A DNA stretch of 64,000 nt from Pseudomonas orientalis. Lineage in GTDB: Bacteria; Pseudomonadota; Gammaproteobacteria; Pseudomonadales; Pseudomonadaceae. Location of the stretch: assembly GCF_022807995.1 (NCBI RefSeq), contig NZ_CP094351.1:5748209-5812208 (forward strand), given 5' to 3'. This document shows, one piece after another, positions 51,635-60,943 of the stretch (positions within the stretch are counted from its first letter, which is position 1; each line of letters opens with the position of its first letter). The position numbers and the translations under genes are program-made. The notes beneath the pieces are model-generated. The model saw only the letters and a list, made by a program, of their open reading frames with translations. It was not told the DNA's origin and did no database searches.

Positions 51635-52432
51635 TTAAGTTGGCTGAGCTGCAGCGGTGCGTGAATTGCGACGTTGGCGACGCACCATCTCACCGGCCAG
51701 CGCCAGGTAGGCAATGGCGCCACGGGAGGATTTGTCGTAGGCCAGCGCCGGCATGCCATAGCTTGGCGCTTCGGCCAGGCGGATGTTGCGTGGGATCACC
51801 GTGTCGTAAAGCTGGTCGCCGAAATGCTCCTTGAGTTGCGCAGAGACATCGTTCATCAGGCTCAGGCGCGGGTCATACATGGTCCGCAGCAAGCCTTCGA
51901 CTTTGAGGTTCGGGTTGAGCAATTCGGCAATACGCTTGATGTTATCCACAAGGTCGCTCAAGCCTTCGAGCGCGAAATACTCGCACTGCATGGGGATAAT
52001 CACCCCATCGGCGGCAACCAGGGCGTTCAGCGTGAGCATCGACAGCGACGGCGGGCAGTCGATCAGGATGTAATCGTAATTCTCGCGAATGGGCGCCAGG
52101 GCGCTGCGCAGACGGCTTTCCTTCATCTGCATTTCCAGCAGCACCACTTCCGCCGCAGTCAGGTCGCGGTTGGCCGGCAACAGTTGATAACCGCCGTGCT
52201 CGGAGTAGTGCATGGCCTGGCCCAGGTCGCACTCGCCAATCAGCAAGTCGTAGACCGAGTTTTCCAGGCCGTGTTTATCCACACCGCTACCCATGGTGGC
52301 GTTGCCCTGTGGATCGAGATCGATCAACAGCACCCGGCGCTTGGTCGCGACCAGGGATGCTGCGAGGTTGATGCAGGTGGTGGTTTTACCCACGCCACCT
52401 TTCTGGTTCGCTATCGCGAATACCTTAGCCAT
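51635..52432 (-). CDS. parA: Chromosome partitioning ATPase ParA (Soj)
   Basis: 265 residues. Deviant Walker A KGGVGKTTT near residue 11, DCPPSLSMLT (Walker B region) and DLDPQGNATMGSG. It is the short ParA type without an N-terminal helix-turn-helix. It drives origin segregation with ParB. MAKVFAIANQ at 52432 is the family start, six codons inside the longest frame. Two perfect DnaA 9-mers (51942, 52275) lie inside it. Confidence 0.97.
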   Translation of the reverse strand: MAKVFAIANQKGGVGKTTTCINLAASLVATKRRVLLIDLDPQGNATMGSGVDKHGLENSVYDLLIGECDLGQAMHYSEHGGYQLLPANRDLTAAEVVLLEMQMKESRLRSALAPIRENYDYILIDCPPSLSMLTLNALVAADGVIIPMQCEYFALEGLSDLVDNIKRIAELLNPNLKVEGLLRTMYDPRLSLMNDVSAQLKEHFGDQLYDTVIPRNIRLAEAPSYGMPALAYDKSSRGAIAYLALAGEMVRRQRRNSRTAAAQPT

Positions 52433-52450
52433 TCTTGCTTGTGTTCCCAA

Positions 52451-53095
52451 TCATGCCGTGCGGCGCAGTATCAGCAGATGGCGTTGGCCTTGGCAACCAG
52501 GTACGGCCAAGGCGTGTTCGCTATCGAGGTGGAAGTCTGCCGGCAATGCTAACAGCTCGTCGCTTGGATGAACGCCCTTCATTGCCAGCCAGCGGGTGTC
52601 GTGGTCGCCCAGGTGGCGAGTCCAGTTACTGAAGTTCTCCATGCTGCTGAACGCCCGGGAAACAATTCCGTTGAAGGGCTGCTCAGGCGTGAAGGCTTCG
52701 ACGCGACTGTGGATAACTTGGAGGTTGTCCAGCTTGAGTTCAAGTTTAACCTGGGTCAGGAAGCGGGTTTTCTTGCCATTGCTGTCCAGGCAGGTCACCT
52801 GCGACTCCGGAAACAGGATCGCCAGCGGAATGCCAGGCATGCCGCCGCCGCTGCCGACATCCAACCAGCGGCCGTTTTCGATAAATGGCATCACGCTCAA
52901 GCTGTCGAGCAGATGACGCGAAACCATTTCGTCTGGATCACGTACTGCGGTCAGGTTGTAAGCCTTGTTCCATTTGATCAACAGGGCAAGATAGCCCATC
53001 AGCAACGCGTGCTGGGCTTCGGTCAGGTCGACGCCCAACTGGCGCGCACCTGTGGATAACTCTTCGGCGTGTTGCGAGGTGACCAACGAACTCAA
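52451..53095 (-). CDS. rsmG: 16S rRNA (guanine-527-N7)-methyltransferase RsmG
   Basis: 214 residues. Methylates G527 of 16S rRNA with SAM; loss gives low-level streptomycin resistance. KWNKAYNLTAVRDPDEMVSRHLLDSL and WLDVGSGGGMPGIPLAI (SAM loop) are diagnostic. It lies five bases after mnmG and 18 before parA. Confidence 0.96.
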   Translation of the reverse strand: MSSLVTSQHAEELSTGARQLGVDLTEAQHALLMGYLALLIKWNKAYNLTAVRDPDEMVSRHLLDSLSVMPFIENGRWLDVGSGGGMPGIPLAILFPESQVTCLDSNGKKTRFLTQVKLELKLDNLQVIHSRVEAFTPEQPFNGIVSRAFSSMENFSNWTRHLGDHDTRWLAMKGVHPSDELLALPADFHLDSEHALAVPGCQGQRHLLILRRTA

Positions 53096-53100
53096 GCGCT

Positions 53101-54987
53101 TTACTCCAACTGACGGCCCGCGCCGCGTTTTTTCAAATGAATCATCAACAGCGAAATCGCCGCTGGAGTGACCCCGGGAATACGTGAAGCCTGCCCGAGG
53201 GTTTCCGGCCGAGTTATCCCCAGCTTGCTTTGAATTTCTTTCGACAGGCCGGAGATCCCGGTGTAATCGATATCCGCAGGCAGCCTGGTGTTTTCACTGG
53301 CGCGCAGGCGAGCGATCTCGTCCTGCTGGCGGTCAATGTAACCGGCGTATTTGGTCTTGATTTCGACCTGCTCGGCGACCTGTGGATCTTCTGCGCCGTG
53401 GCCCGTCACTTCGACCAGGCCGGCGTAATCGATTTCCGGACGCGATAGCAGGTTGAGCAAGTTGTATTCGTGGGTCAGCGGCGTGCCGAATTTTTCGGCG
53501 ATCGCGTCACCTTGTTCAGTGCCCGGGCGAACCCAAGTGCTTTTCAGACGCTGCTCTTCGAGCGTGATGCTCTCGCGTTTTTTGCAGAAAGCTTCCCAAC
53601 GCGCGTCATCGACCAGACCTAGCTCGCGACCTTTTTCGGTCAAGCGCAGATCGGCGTTGTCTTCGCGCAGGATCAGGCGGTATTCCGCCCTGGAAGTGAA
53701 CATCCGGTACGGTTCCTGAGTACCCAGGGTAATCAGGTCATCGACCAACACGCCGATGTACGCTTCATCGCGACGCGGGCACCAGCTGTCTTTGCCCTGC
53801 GCGCGCAATGCGGCGTTGGTACCGGCCAGCAAGCCCTGGGCGCCGGCTTCTTCGTAACCGGTGGTGCCATTGATTTGCCCGGCGAAGAACAAGCCGCCGA
53901 TCACTTTGGTTTCCAGGCTGTATTTCAGGTCACGTGGATCGAAGTAATCGTACTCAATGGCGTAGCCAGGGCGAACGATGTGGGCATTTTCCATACCGCG
54001 AATCGATTGCACGATCTGGATTTGTACGTCGAACGGCAGGGAAGTGGAAATCCCGTTCGGGTACAGCTCATGGGTGGTCAACCCCTCCGGCTCGATGAAG
54101 ACCTGGTGGCTTTCCTTGTCGGCAAAGCGATGGATCTTGTCTTCAATCGAGGGGCAATAACGCGGACCGATACCTTCGATCACCCCGGAATACATCGGCG
54201 AACGGTCAAGGTTCGCAGCAATGATTTCGTGGGTACGGGCGTTGGTATGGGTGATCCAGCAACTGACTTGTTTCGGATGCTGTTCCTTGGAACCCATGAA
54301 GGACATGATCGGAATCGGCGTGTCGCCGGCCTGTTCTGTCATCACCGAGAAATCCACGGAACGTCCGTCGATTCGCGGCGGAGTCCCGGTTTTCAAACGG
54401 CCGACACGCAGGGGCAACTCACGCAGACGTTGTGCCAGGGCAATCGACGGCGGGTCCCCGGCGCGACCGCCGGAATAGTTCTGCATGCCGATGTGGATAA
54501 GTCCGCCAAGGAAGGTGCCGGTGGTCAACACCACGGATTCTGCGAAAAAGCGCAGGCCCATTTGTGTGACAACACCGCGTACCTGGTCCTGTTCAACGAT
54601 CAGGTCATCTGCGGCCTGTTGAAATATCCACAGGTTCGGCTGGTTTTCCAGGGTTTCACGTACGGCAGCCTTGTACAGAATACGGTCGGCTTGTGCACGA
54701 GTGGCACGTACGGCCGGGCCTTTACGGCTGTTGAGCACCCGAAATTGGATACCACCCTTGTCGGTGGCCATGGCCATCACGCCGCCCAGGGCATCGATTT
54801 CCTTGACCAGGTGGCTTTTGCCGATCCCACCAATGGCAGGGTTGCAACTCATGGCGCCGAGGGTTTCCACGTTATGCGTCAGCAACAGGGTTTTTACGCC
54901 CATGCGTGCTGACGCCAGTGCTGCCTCGGTACCGGCATGACCGCCGCCGATGACGATCACTTCAAAACGGGAAGGGAAATCCACCAC
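53101..54987 (-). CDS. mnmG: tRNA uridine-5-carboxymethylaminomethyl modification enzyme MnmG
   Basis: 628 residues. FAD enzyme working with MnmE to modify U34 of tRNAs. FEVIVIGGGHAGTEAALASARMG is the FAD Rossmann motif, LKTGTPPRIDGRSVDF and GYEEAGAQGLLAGTNAALRAQG are family blocks, and the C-terminal helical tRNA/MnmE-binding domain is complete. In most relatives mnmE is next upstream; here an iron-signalling operon lies between. Confidence 0.97.
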   Translation of the reverse strand: MVDFPSRFEVIVIGGGHAGTEAALASARMGVKTLLLTHNVETLGAMSCNPAIGGIGKSHLVKEIDALGGVMAMATDKGGIQFRVLNSRKGPAVRATRAQADRILYKAAVRETLENQPNLWIFQQAADDLIVEQDQVRGVVTQMGLRFFAESVVLTTGTFLGGLIHIGMQNYSGGRAGDPPSIALAQRLRELPLRVGRLKTGTPPRIDGRSVDFSVMTEQAGDTPIPIMSFMGSKEQHPKQVSCWITHTNARTHEIIAANLDRSPMYSGVIEGIGPRYCPSIEDKIHRFADKESHQVFIEPEGLTTHELYPNGISTSLPFDVQIQIVQSIRGMENAHIVRPGYAIEYDYFDPRDLKYSLETKVIGGLFFAGQINGTTGYEEAGAQGLLAGTNAALRAQGKDSWCPRRDEAYIGVLVDDLITLGTQEPYRMFTSRAEYRLILREDNADLRLTEKGRELGLVDDARWEAFCKKRESITLEEQRLKSTWVRPGTEQGDAIAEKFGTPLTHEYNLLNLLSRPEIDYAGLVEVTGHGAEDPQVAEQVEIKTKYAGYIDRQQDEIARLRASENTRLPADIDYTGISGLSKEIQSKLGITRPETLGQASRIPGVTPAAISLLMIHLKKRGAGRQLE

Positions 54988-55109
54988 GCACCTCGTGCCT
55001 GCTTATGTAGGTAATCAGGAATTGTTTGTTGAAAGAGTTTTAGAGCTTTGGCGGCAAGTATAGGGACTTAGCCCTTCCTAAAGAACCCTTTGCACAAAAT
55101 TTAACCAGC

Positions 55110-55390
55110 TGTGGATGGATCAGGGACAATAGAAATTAAAAGAGAGAAATTTATTAAATCTTTGTTTTTATGTTTATTTCTACTGAGTAGCTTTTCTGTG
55201 GATAGATTGCTACAGACCTTTATATACGTCGTGTACACGGATTCAAAAGTCTGTGGTCATGTGCGGATGAGGGGCTTGGATAAGTGCTTTAAGCCTGTGG
55301 ATTAAACAGCTGGTTATCCACAGACGGGTTTTTACTCAGGTTTCAAGCGTGGTTATCAACTGGGCACAGGGACAGTTATTCACAGGGCTT
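55110..55390. other. Second DnaA-box/A+T-rich region before mnmG
   Basis: An A+T-rich tract (about 55128-55190) is followed by a perfect DnaA box TTATCCACA (55314-55322), the variant TTATTCACA (55376-55384) and near matches TGTGGATAG and TGTGGATTA (about 55197 and 55296). No gene is supported here. In P. putida, DnaA boxes were described in front of both dnaA and gidA (mnmG), so this may be part of a two-part origin. Confidence 0.65.
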
Positions 55391-55479
55391 AACCCACAGA
55401 AAATCGCCGAGTCAGGCTTAATGCGAGCTCAAATGGGTCGTCAAGAGATCTATTGTGGGATGACACGGGGGTAGTTAAT

Positions 55480-55498
55480 AATAGCGATTATCATTAAC
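55480..55498. promoter_or_regulatory. Fur box before the ECF sigma gene
   Basis: AATAGCGATTATCATTAAC matches the 19-base Fur consensus GATAATGATWATCATTATC at 15 positions. It lies 17 bases before the sigma-factor ATG, so iron repression is likely. Confidence 0.85.
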
Positions 55499-55514
55499 CC
55501 ACTTCGTCGCGCCT

Positions 55515-56021
55515 ATGTCCCCTTCTTCACACACGGCAGCAGTGCAGCACATATATGAGCAACACCATTCTTGGTTGCACGGGTGGCTCAAAGGAAAATT
55601 ACATAACGCCTGCGATGCGGCCGACGTTGCCCACGATACGTTCGTGCGTATTCTGGCCGGACGCGATGCCGTGCAAATCCTCGAACCACGGGATTACCTG
55701 GCGACCATCGCAAGAGGCTTGGTGATTGATCGCTATCGCCGGCACGCCATTGAGCAGGCTTATAGGCAAGCCCTGGCCGAGCGTCCTGAAGCCACTGCCA
55801 TCAGTGAAGAAGACAAAGCGATCATTATCGAAACTCTGATCGCTGTGGATAAAGCGTTATCCGGCTTGGGCGAACGTGCTCGACGGATTTTCATGCTCTC
55901 GCAGATTGAAGGACTGACTTATCAACAGATCGCCGATCAAATGCGGGTGTCATTGACTACCGTGAAGAAGCACATGATCCGTGCCTTGACCGAGTGCTCA
56001 CTGATCATGGCCGGCCTGTAA
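55515..56021 (+). CDS. ECF sigma factor, FecI type
   Basis: 168 residues. Sigma70 region 2 (DAADVAHDTFVRILAGRD and PRDYLATIARGLVIDRYRR) and region 4 (IFMLSQIEGLTYQQIADQMRVSLTTVKKHM) are complete. Iron-starvation sigma factors of this kind transcribe the gene of the cognate siderophore receptor. The stop overlaps the fecR-like ATG (TAATG). Confidence 0.93.
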   Translation: MSPSSHTAAVQHIYEQHHSWLHGWLKGKLHNACDAADVAHDTFVRILAGRDAVQILEPRDYLATIARGLVIDRYRRHAIEQAYRQALAERPEATAISEEDKAIIIETLIAVDKALSGLGERARRIFMLSQIEGLTYQQIADQMRVSLTTVKKHMIRALTECSLIMAGL

Positions 56022-56965
56022 TGCCCGCCCCCGATCGCAAGACATTCGAGGCAGCCGCCCGTTGGTATGTGCAGTTCCAGGCGCAATCACCGACGCCCGC
56101 TGACCGACTGGCCTGGCAGCAATGGCTTAATGGCGACCCCTCTCATCAGGCGGCGTGGAACCAGTTGGAGCAATTGCAGCGCAGCCTCGGCGCCATGCCC
56201 CAGGACTTCACACGCCGCGCATTAACCAGCACGCAAAAGCGTCGCCAGGTACTCAAGTGGATGCTGGTACTGGGCGGCACCGGGTATCTGGGTTGGAATA
56301 TTCAACAACATACGTCTGTGGGTAACGTATGGGCCGACTACCGTACGCCTGTGGGTAAACGACGACGGATCGAACTGGCGGATGGCACTCAGGTTGATCT
56401 CAACACCAACACAGCCATCGATGTGATGTTCGACGCGCGTGAGCGCTTGATCCGCCTTCGCCAGGGCGAAGTACTTATCCACAGCGGAAAACGAAGTCCA
56501 GACATCCCCCTGTATGTTGAGACACGTCATGGCCGGATACAGGCGCTGGGTACGCGATTTACCGTGCGTCAACTGTCGGGTGCCACGCGTGTCGGGGTTT
56601 TGGAAGACCGAGTTGCCCTGGTGCCGCTCGATCAACCTGACCGCACTTGGACGCTCGACGCGGGAGAAGGCGCAGATTTTGATCGACAAAGCGTCACCGT
56701 CACACAGCGATATGCAGTTTCACAGACGGCCTGGGTCGACGGTCAATTGATTGTGCTCGATGCCAGACTTGGCGATGTGATCGATGAATTGGCGCGCTAT
56801 CGGCAGGGCGTGCTGCGCTGCGACCAGGCTTCAGCCGGGCTGCGCGTTTCCGGAGCGTTCCGCCTGGACTCAACCGACGCAGTACTGGCCAACCTGCAAG
56901 CGACCCTGCCGATCCAGGTGAAGTACTTCACGCGCTACTGGGTGTCGGTCAACCGAATCGGTTGA
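56021..56965 (+). CDS. FecR-type anti-sigma regulator
   Basis: 314 residues. The cytoplasmic N-terminus (DUF4880: AARWYVQFQAQSPTPADRLAWQQWL) binds the sigma factor. One membrane helix (about 86-102, WMLVLGGTGYLGWNI) is followed by a periplasmic FecR domain (LADGTQVDLNTNTAIDV, LRQGEVLIHSG) and a C-terminal STN-binding part (WVDGQLIVLDARLGDVIDELARYR). It relays receptor occupancy to the sigma factor. Translationally coupled to the sigma gene. Confidence 0.93.
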   Translation: MPAPDRKTFEAAARWYVQFQAQSPTPADRLAWQQWLNGDPSHQAAWNQLEQLQRSLGAMPQDFTRRALTSTQKRRQVLKWMLVLGGTGYLGWNIQQHTSVGNVWADYRTPVGKRRRIELADGTQVDLNTNTAIDVMFDARERLIRLRQGEVLIHSGKRSPDIPLYVETRHGRIQALGTRFTVRQLSGATRVGVLEDRVALVPLDQPDRTWTLDAGEGADFDRQSVTVTQRYAVSQTAWVDGQLIVLDARLGDVIDELARYRQGVLRCDQASAGLRVSGAFRLDSTDAVLANLQATLPIQVKYFTRYWVSVNRIG

Positions 56966-57053
56966 TGAAAAAATAATCCACAGGGGTTATCTTTTTTTTA
57001 TCACGTGCGGCCCTTCAGGTAATCACGACGCTACCTTCAGGGCTTACCCATTT

Positions 57054-59486
57054 ATGCGCCTTTCCATCCAGCTACGTCATCGACTTTCCTGCCATGCCAT
57101 CACCTGCGGCCTGCTGCTTACCACCGCCGGCGCCGCGTTGTTATCCACAGGGGTCATGGCTGCCAGCACCACCCAGCACTATGTCATCCCTGCAGGTCCG
57201 CTGGACAGCGCGCTTAGCCAGTTTGCCGCCAGGGCCAATGTGATCCTGTCCTTCTCTCCCCAACAGACTTCAACTCTGACTACCTCCGGACTGGAGGGTG
57301 ATTATTCGGTGGATCAGGGTTTCGCCCTGCTGCTGCAAAATTCCGGGTTGCAAGCCGTCGCCCAGGCTCCCGGCAGTTATGGGTTGCAAGCAGCTCCTGC
57401 GGGCCAGCTTACCCTCGCACCCACCACCGTGAGTGCTTATCAACAGGATCGATTCAACCAGGATATAGCGGAGGACGCGGGCTATAAGGCGCAGAACAGC
57501 CGTGTCGGCACCAAGACCAGTACGCCTCTGTCGCAGACGCCCCGTTCGGTATCGGTGGTGACCGGGCAACGCATCAAGGATCAGAAATCGCAGACATTGA
57601 CTGAAGTGCTGGGGTACGTACCCGGTATATTCGCGCCGCCTTTTGCTGCGGGCGACGGGCTGGCGGGCGATCTCTTTTTCATTCGAGGCTTCAACGCGAC
57701 GGACTACGGTTACGGCCTGTTGAGAGATGGACTACGTGTGCAAGGCAATCGGTATGACACCACCAGTGAGCCGTATGGCCTGGAGCGGGTCGAAGTGTTT
57801 CGCGGTCCTTCTTCGCTGCTCTACGGTGAGAACGCACCGGGGGGGTTGGTCAACCTGGTGAGCAAACATCCGACCGCCAACCCGCGAGGCGAGGTACAAC
57901 TGGGGTATGGCTCGAACAACCGACGCCAGCTGGGTGTGGATATCTCCGGGCCGCTCAATGACAGCGACAATGTTCTCGGCCGCCTGGTGATGCTGGGCCG
58001 CAAATCCGACACCCAGACCGACCACGTACCGGATGATCGTATCTATATCGCGCCTTCCCTGACCCTGAATTTCGACGACTACAACACCCTGACCCTGTTG
58101 GCCAACTACCAGAAGGACCACACCAACCTGGAACTCGGCCTGCCGGCTGCAGGCACTTTGCTTACCAATCCCAACGGTAAGCTGTCCAAGCACACCATGC
58201 TCGGCGACCCGGATTGGAATACCTTTGAACGCGAATCCTGGAGCACCGGTTACGAGTTCAGCCACAGCTTCAACGATGACTGGCAGTTCCGCCAGAATTC
58301 GCGGTACATGCAGTCACGCATCAACCGCCATGAAACCTGGCCGGGCGCACTGAACAATCGGGGCTTCGGCACCCAACTGAACATGACTGCCTACGACCGC
58401 TACAACAAATCCATGGTCTATTCCCTGGATAACCAGCTCGAGGGCAAATTCGATATCGGCGCATTGGAAAACACCGTGTTGTTCGGTGCCAGTTATGACC
58501 GCACCTCGTTCAACCAGGATTGGGACGCCGGATTCGCCGGTACCATCAATGTGTATAACCCGGTGTACCTGCGCGATCCGCTCACGCCGATTGCGGTGCA
58601 GAACACCTTGCTCGAGCAACAGATGAAAGGCGTATACGCCCAGATCCAGAGCAAGTATGACCACTGGCTGTTCCTGCTCGGCGGGCGCCAGGACTGGGTC
58701 GACAGTGATTTTCGCGACAAGGTTAACAAGGCCAGCAACACTGGCAGTCAAGACCGCAAGTTCACCTATCAGGGCGGGGTGATGTACCAGTTCGACAACG
58801 GCCTCACGCCGTATGTCAGCTATTCCACCGCCTTCGTTCCGGTTCAGCAGATTTCCAACGCCGGCGCCCCGTTGAAGCCGATCACCAGCAGCCAATATGA
58901 AGCGGGTGTGAAGTACGAACCGATCGGCTGGGACACGGCGATGACGCTGTCGGTGTACGACTTGCGCAAACAGGACGATACCTACCTGGATGCCACCACC
59001 AATAGCTATCGCCAGGTGGGCGAGAGCCGCGCCAAGGGCGTGGAGGTTGAAATCAACAGCAACCTTACGCCAAACCTGAATGTGACGGCGGCTTATACCT
59101 ACACCGATGCGCGGATCACCAAGGATTCCGCCAGCTCCCTGGTCGAAGGACGTCAGATGACCGGCGTTCCTCGCAATCAGGCTTCGGTGTGGAGCAAATA
59201 CCGCTTTCTGGACGGTCAGCTCAAGGGCCTTTCCGTTGGGGGAGGTGTGCGTTATTTCGACAGCACCTTTTCCTACACGGCGCCTACGCTGTACGGGAAG
59301 TTGGATGCTGGCAGTGTCACGTTGGTGGATGCCGTGGTGGGGTATCAGATCGACCCCCACTGGTCTGTGGATCTGAACGCCAAGAACCTGTTCGACAAGG
59401 AGTATGTGTCCGGTTGCAACGATGCGGGGCGCTGCTATTGGGGTGACAGCCGTACCCTGTTGGGTACGGTGTCCTACAACTGGTAA
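57054..59486 (+). CDS. TonB-dependent siderophore receptor with STN signalling domain
   Basis: 810 residues. A signal peptide ends about residue 36 (LLSTGVMAA). The STN domain spans about 40-115 (YVIPAGPLDSALSQFAARANVILSF). A plug follows (TPRSVSVVTGQRIKDQ, RVEVFRGPSSLLYGENAPGGLVNLVSK), then a 22-strand barrel ending in Trp (TLLGTVSYNW). The C-terminal SGCNDAGRCYWGDSRT, with its Cys pair, resembles FhuA/FoxA-type hydroxamate receptors, so a xenosiderophore such as ferrioxamine or ferrichrome is likely. It ends eight bases from the convergent mnmE stop. Confidence 0.93.
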   Translation: MRLSIQLRHRLSCHAITCGLLLTTAGAALLSTGVMAASTTQHYVIPAGPLDSALSQFAARANVILSFSPQQTSTLTTSGLEGDYSVDQGFALLLQNSGLQAVAQAPGSYGLQAAPAGQLTLAPTTVSAYQQDRFNQDIAEDAGYKAQNSRVGTKTSTPLSQTPRSVSVVTGQRIKDQKSQTLTEVLGYVPGIFAPPFAAGDGLAGDLFFIRGFNATDYGYGLLRDGLRVQGNRYDTTSEPYGLERVEVFRGPSSLLYGENAPGGLVNLVSKHPTANPRGEVQLGYGSNNRRQLGVDISGPLNDSDNVLGRLVMLGRKSDTQTDHVPDDRIYIAPSLTLNFDDYNTLTLLANYQKDHTNLELGLPAAGTLLTNPNGKLSKHTMLGDPDWNTFERESWSTGYEFSHSFNDDWQFRQNSRYMQSRINRHETWPGALNNRGFGTQLNMTAYDRYNKSMVYSLDNQLEGKFDIGALENTVLFGASYDRTSFNQDWDAGFAGTINVYNPVYLRDPLTPIAVQNTLLEQQMKGVYAQIQSKYDHWLFLLGGRQDWVDSDFRDKVNKASNTGSQDRKFTYQGGVMYQFDNGLTPYVSYSTAFVPVQQISNAGAPLKPITSSQYEAGVKYEPIGWDTAMTLSVYDLRKQDDTYLDATTNSYRQVGESRAKGVEVEINSNLTPNLNVTAAYTYTDARITKDSASSLVEGRQMTGVPRNQASVWSKYRFLDGQLKGLSVGGGVRYFDSTFSYTAPTLYGKLDAGSVTLVDAVVGYQIDPHWSVDLNAKNLFDKEYVSGCNDAGRCYWGDSRTLLGTVSYNW

Positions 59487-59494
59487 AGACCTGG

Positions 59495-60865
59495 CTATTT
59501 GCCGATGCAGAAGCTGGAAAAGATTCGGCCGAGCAAGTCATCGGAGCTGAATGCGCCGGTAATCTCACCTAACAGCTGCTGCGCCTGACGCAAATCCTCA
59601 GCCAGCAGCTCCCCGGCGCCCGCCAGGGTCAGCTGTGCTCGCCCATGCTCCAACGCCGCGCTGGCATGGCGAAGCGCCTCCAGATGCCTGCGGCGTGCAC
59701 TGAAGCTGCTTTCCGAGGTCTGCTCGTAGCCCATGCAGGCCTTGAGATGGTCACGTAGCAACTCCAGGCCCTCACCTGCCGACTTGGCACTCAGGCTGAT
59801 AGTCACATGGCCATCCCCGCTGGTTTGCATCGCAATGGCTTCACCGGTCAGGTCGGCCTTGTTACGGATCAAGGTGACTTTGGCCGGGTCTGGTCGCTGT
59901 TCAAGGAATTCCGGCCACAATGCAAAAGGATCCACCGCCTCGGGAGCGGTTGCGTCCACCACCAACAAGACGCGATCTGCCTCACCGATGGCTTTGAGCG
60001 CGCGTTCCACACCAATCTTTTCCACCTGATCGTCGGTATCGCGCAACCCTGCCGTATCGACCACGTGCAACGGCATGCCATCGATGTGGATATGTTCGCG
60101 CAGTATATCGCGCGTGGTACCCGCAATTTCGGTAACGATGGCCGCTTCGCGTCCTGCCAATGCATTAAGCAGGCTGGATTTGCCGGCATTCGGACGTCCA
60201 GCGATCACCACGGTCATACCATCACGCAGCAATGCACCCTGCCCTGCTTCGCGCAATACTGTGGATAACTCATCACGGACTTTATCCAGCATTGCCAGAA
60301 CATGGCCATCAGCCAGGAAATCAATTTCCTCTTCAGGAAAATCAATGGCCGCTTCGACATAGATGCGCAGGTTGATCAATTGCTCGGTCAAGTTATGCAC
60401 GCGCAGGGAAAATGCCCCCTGCAACGAACGCAATGCGTTGCGCGCAGCTTGTGCAGAACTGGCCTCGATCAGGTCGGCAATGGCTTCGGCCTGGGCCAGG
60501 TCGAGTTTGTCGTTGAGGAATGCGCGCTCGCTGAATTCGCCCGGACGGGCCAGGCGGCAGCCCAATTGCAGGCAACGCTGCAGCAACATGTCCAGGACAA
60601 CCGGACCGCCATGGCCCTGCAGTTCCAGTACATCTTCACCGGTGAAGGAATTAGGTCCCGGGAAATAGAGGGCAAGACCCTCGTCCAGCACACTTTCGTC
60701 CCCATCCAGAAACGGGCCGTAATGGGCGAACCGCGGCTTCAACTCCCGTCCACTGATCGCCTTGGCCGCCGCGCTCGCAAGCGGCCCGGAAATTCGAACG
60801 ATACCGACGCCGCCACGACCTTGAGCGGTTGCGACGGCAGCGATGGTTTCACGGGGAGCGCTCAT
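59495..60865 (-). CDS. mnmE: tRNA modification GTPase MnmE
   Basis: 456 residues. N-terminal tetrahydrofolate-binding domain (TIAAVATAQGRGGVGIVRISGP), helical domain, and an inserted G domain with GRPNAGKSSLLNALAG, IAGTTRD and IRNKAD. The C-terminal CIGK carries the conserved Cys. It acts with MnmG on tRNA U34. Start MSAPRETI at 60865. Confidence 0.97.
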   Translation of the reverse strand: MSAPRETIAAVATAQGRGGVGIVRISGPLASAAAKAISGRELKPRFAHYGPFLDGDESVLDEGLALYFPGPNSFTGEDVLELQGHGGPVVLDMLLQRCLQLGCRLARPGEFSERAFLNDKLDLAQAEAIADLIEASSAQAARNALRSLQGAFSLRVHNLTEQLINLRIYVEAAIDFPEEEIDFLADGHVLAMLDKVRDELSTVLREAGQGALLRDGMTVVIAGRPNAGKSSLLNALAGREAAIVTEIAGTTRDILREHIHIDGMPLHVVDTAGLRDTDDQVEKIGVERALKAIGEADRVLLVVDATAPEAVDPFALWPEFLEQRPDPAKVTLIRNKADLTGEAIAMQTSGDGHVTISLSAKSAGEGLELLRDHLKACMGYEQTSESSFSARRRHLEALRHASAALEHGRAQLTLAGAGELLAEDLRQAQQLLGEITGAFSSDDLLGRIFSSFCIGK

Positions 60866-60896
60866 CAGCAGGTTCCAGAATAAAGTGTCGGAAAGC

Positions 60897-60919
60897 AAAA
60901 CGCCCCACTAGGGGGCGTC
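60897..60919 (-). terminator. Terminator between yidC and mnmE
   Basis: On the minus strand GACGCCCC-CTAGT-GGGGCG is followed by TTTTGCTTT. It lies 24 bases beyond the yidC stop. Confidence 0.8.
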
Positions 60920-60943
60920 TTGAGTGGTTATCCACAGAGTAAA

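Noticed and set aside
55111..55305. 64-codon frame upstream of the sigma factor
   Set aside because: It lies in the A+T-rich DnaA-box region with no recognisable start signal or family; better read as origin DNA.
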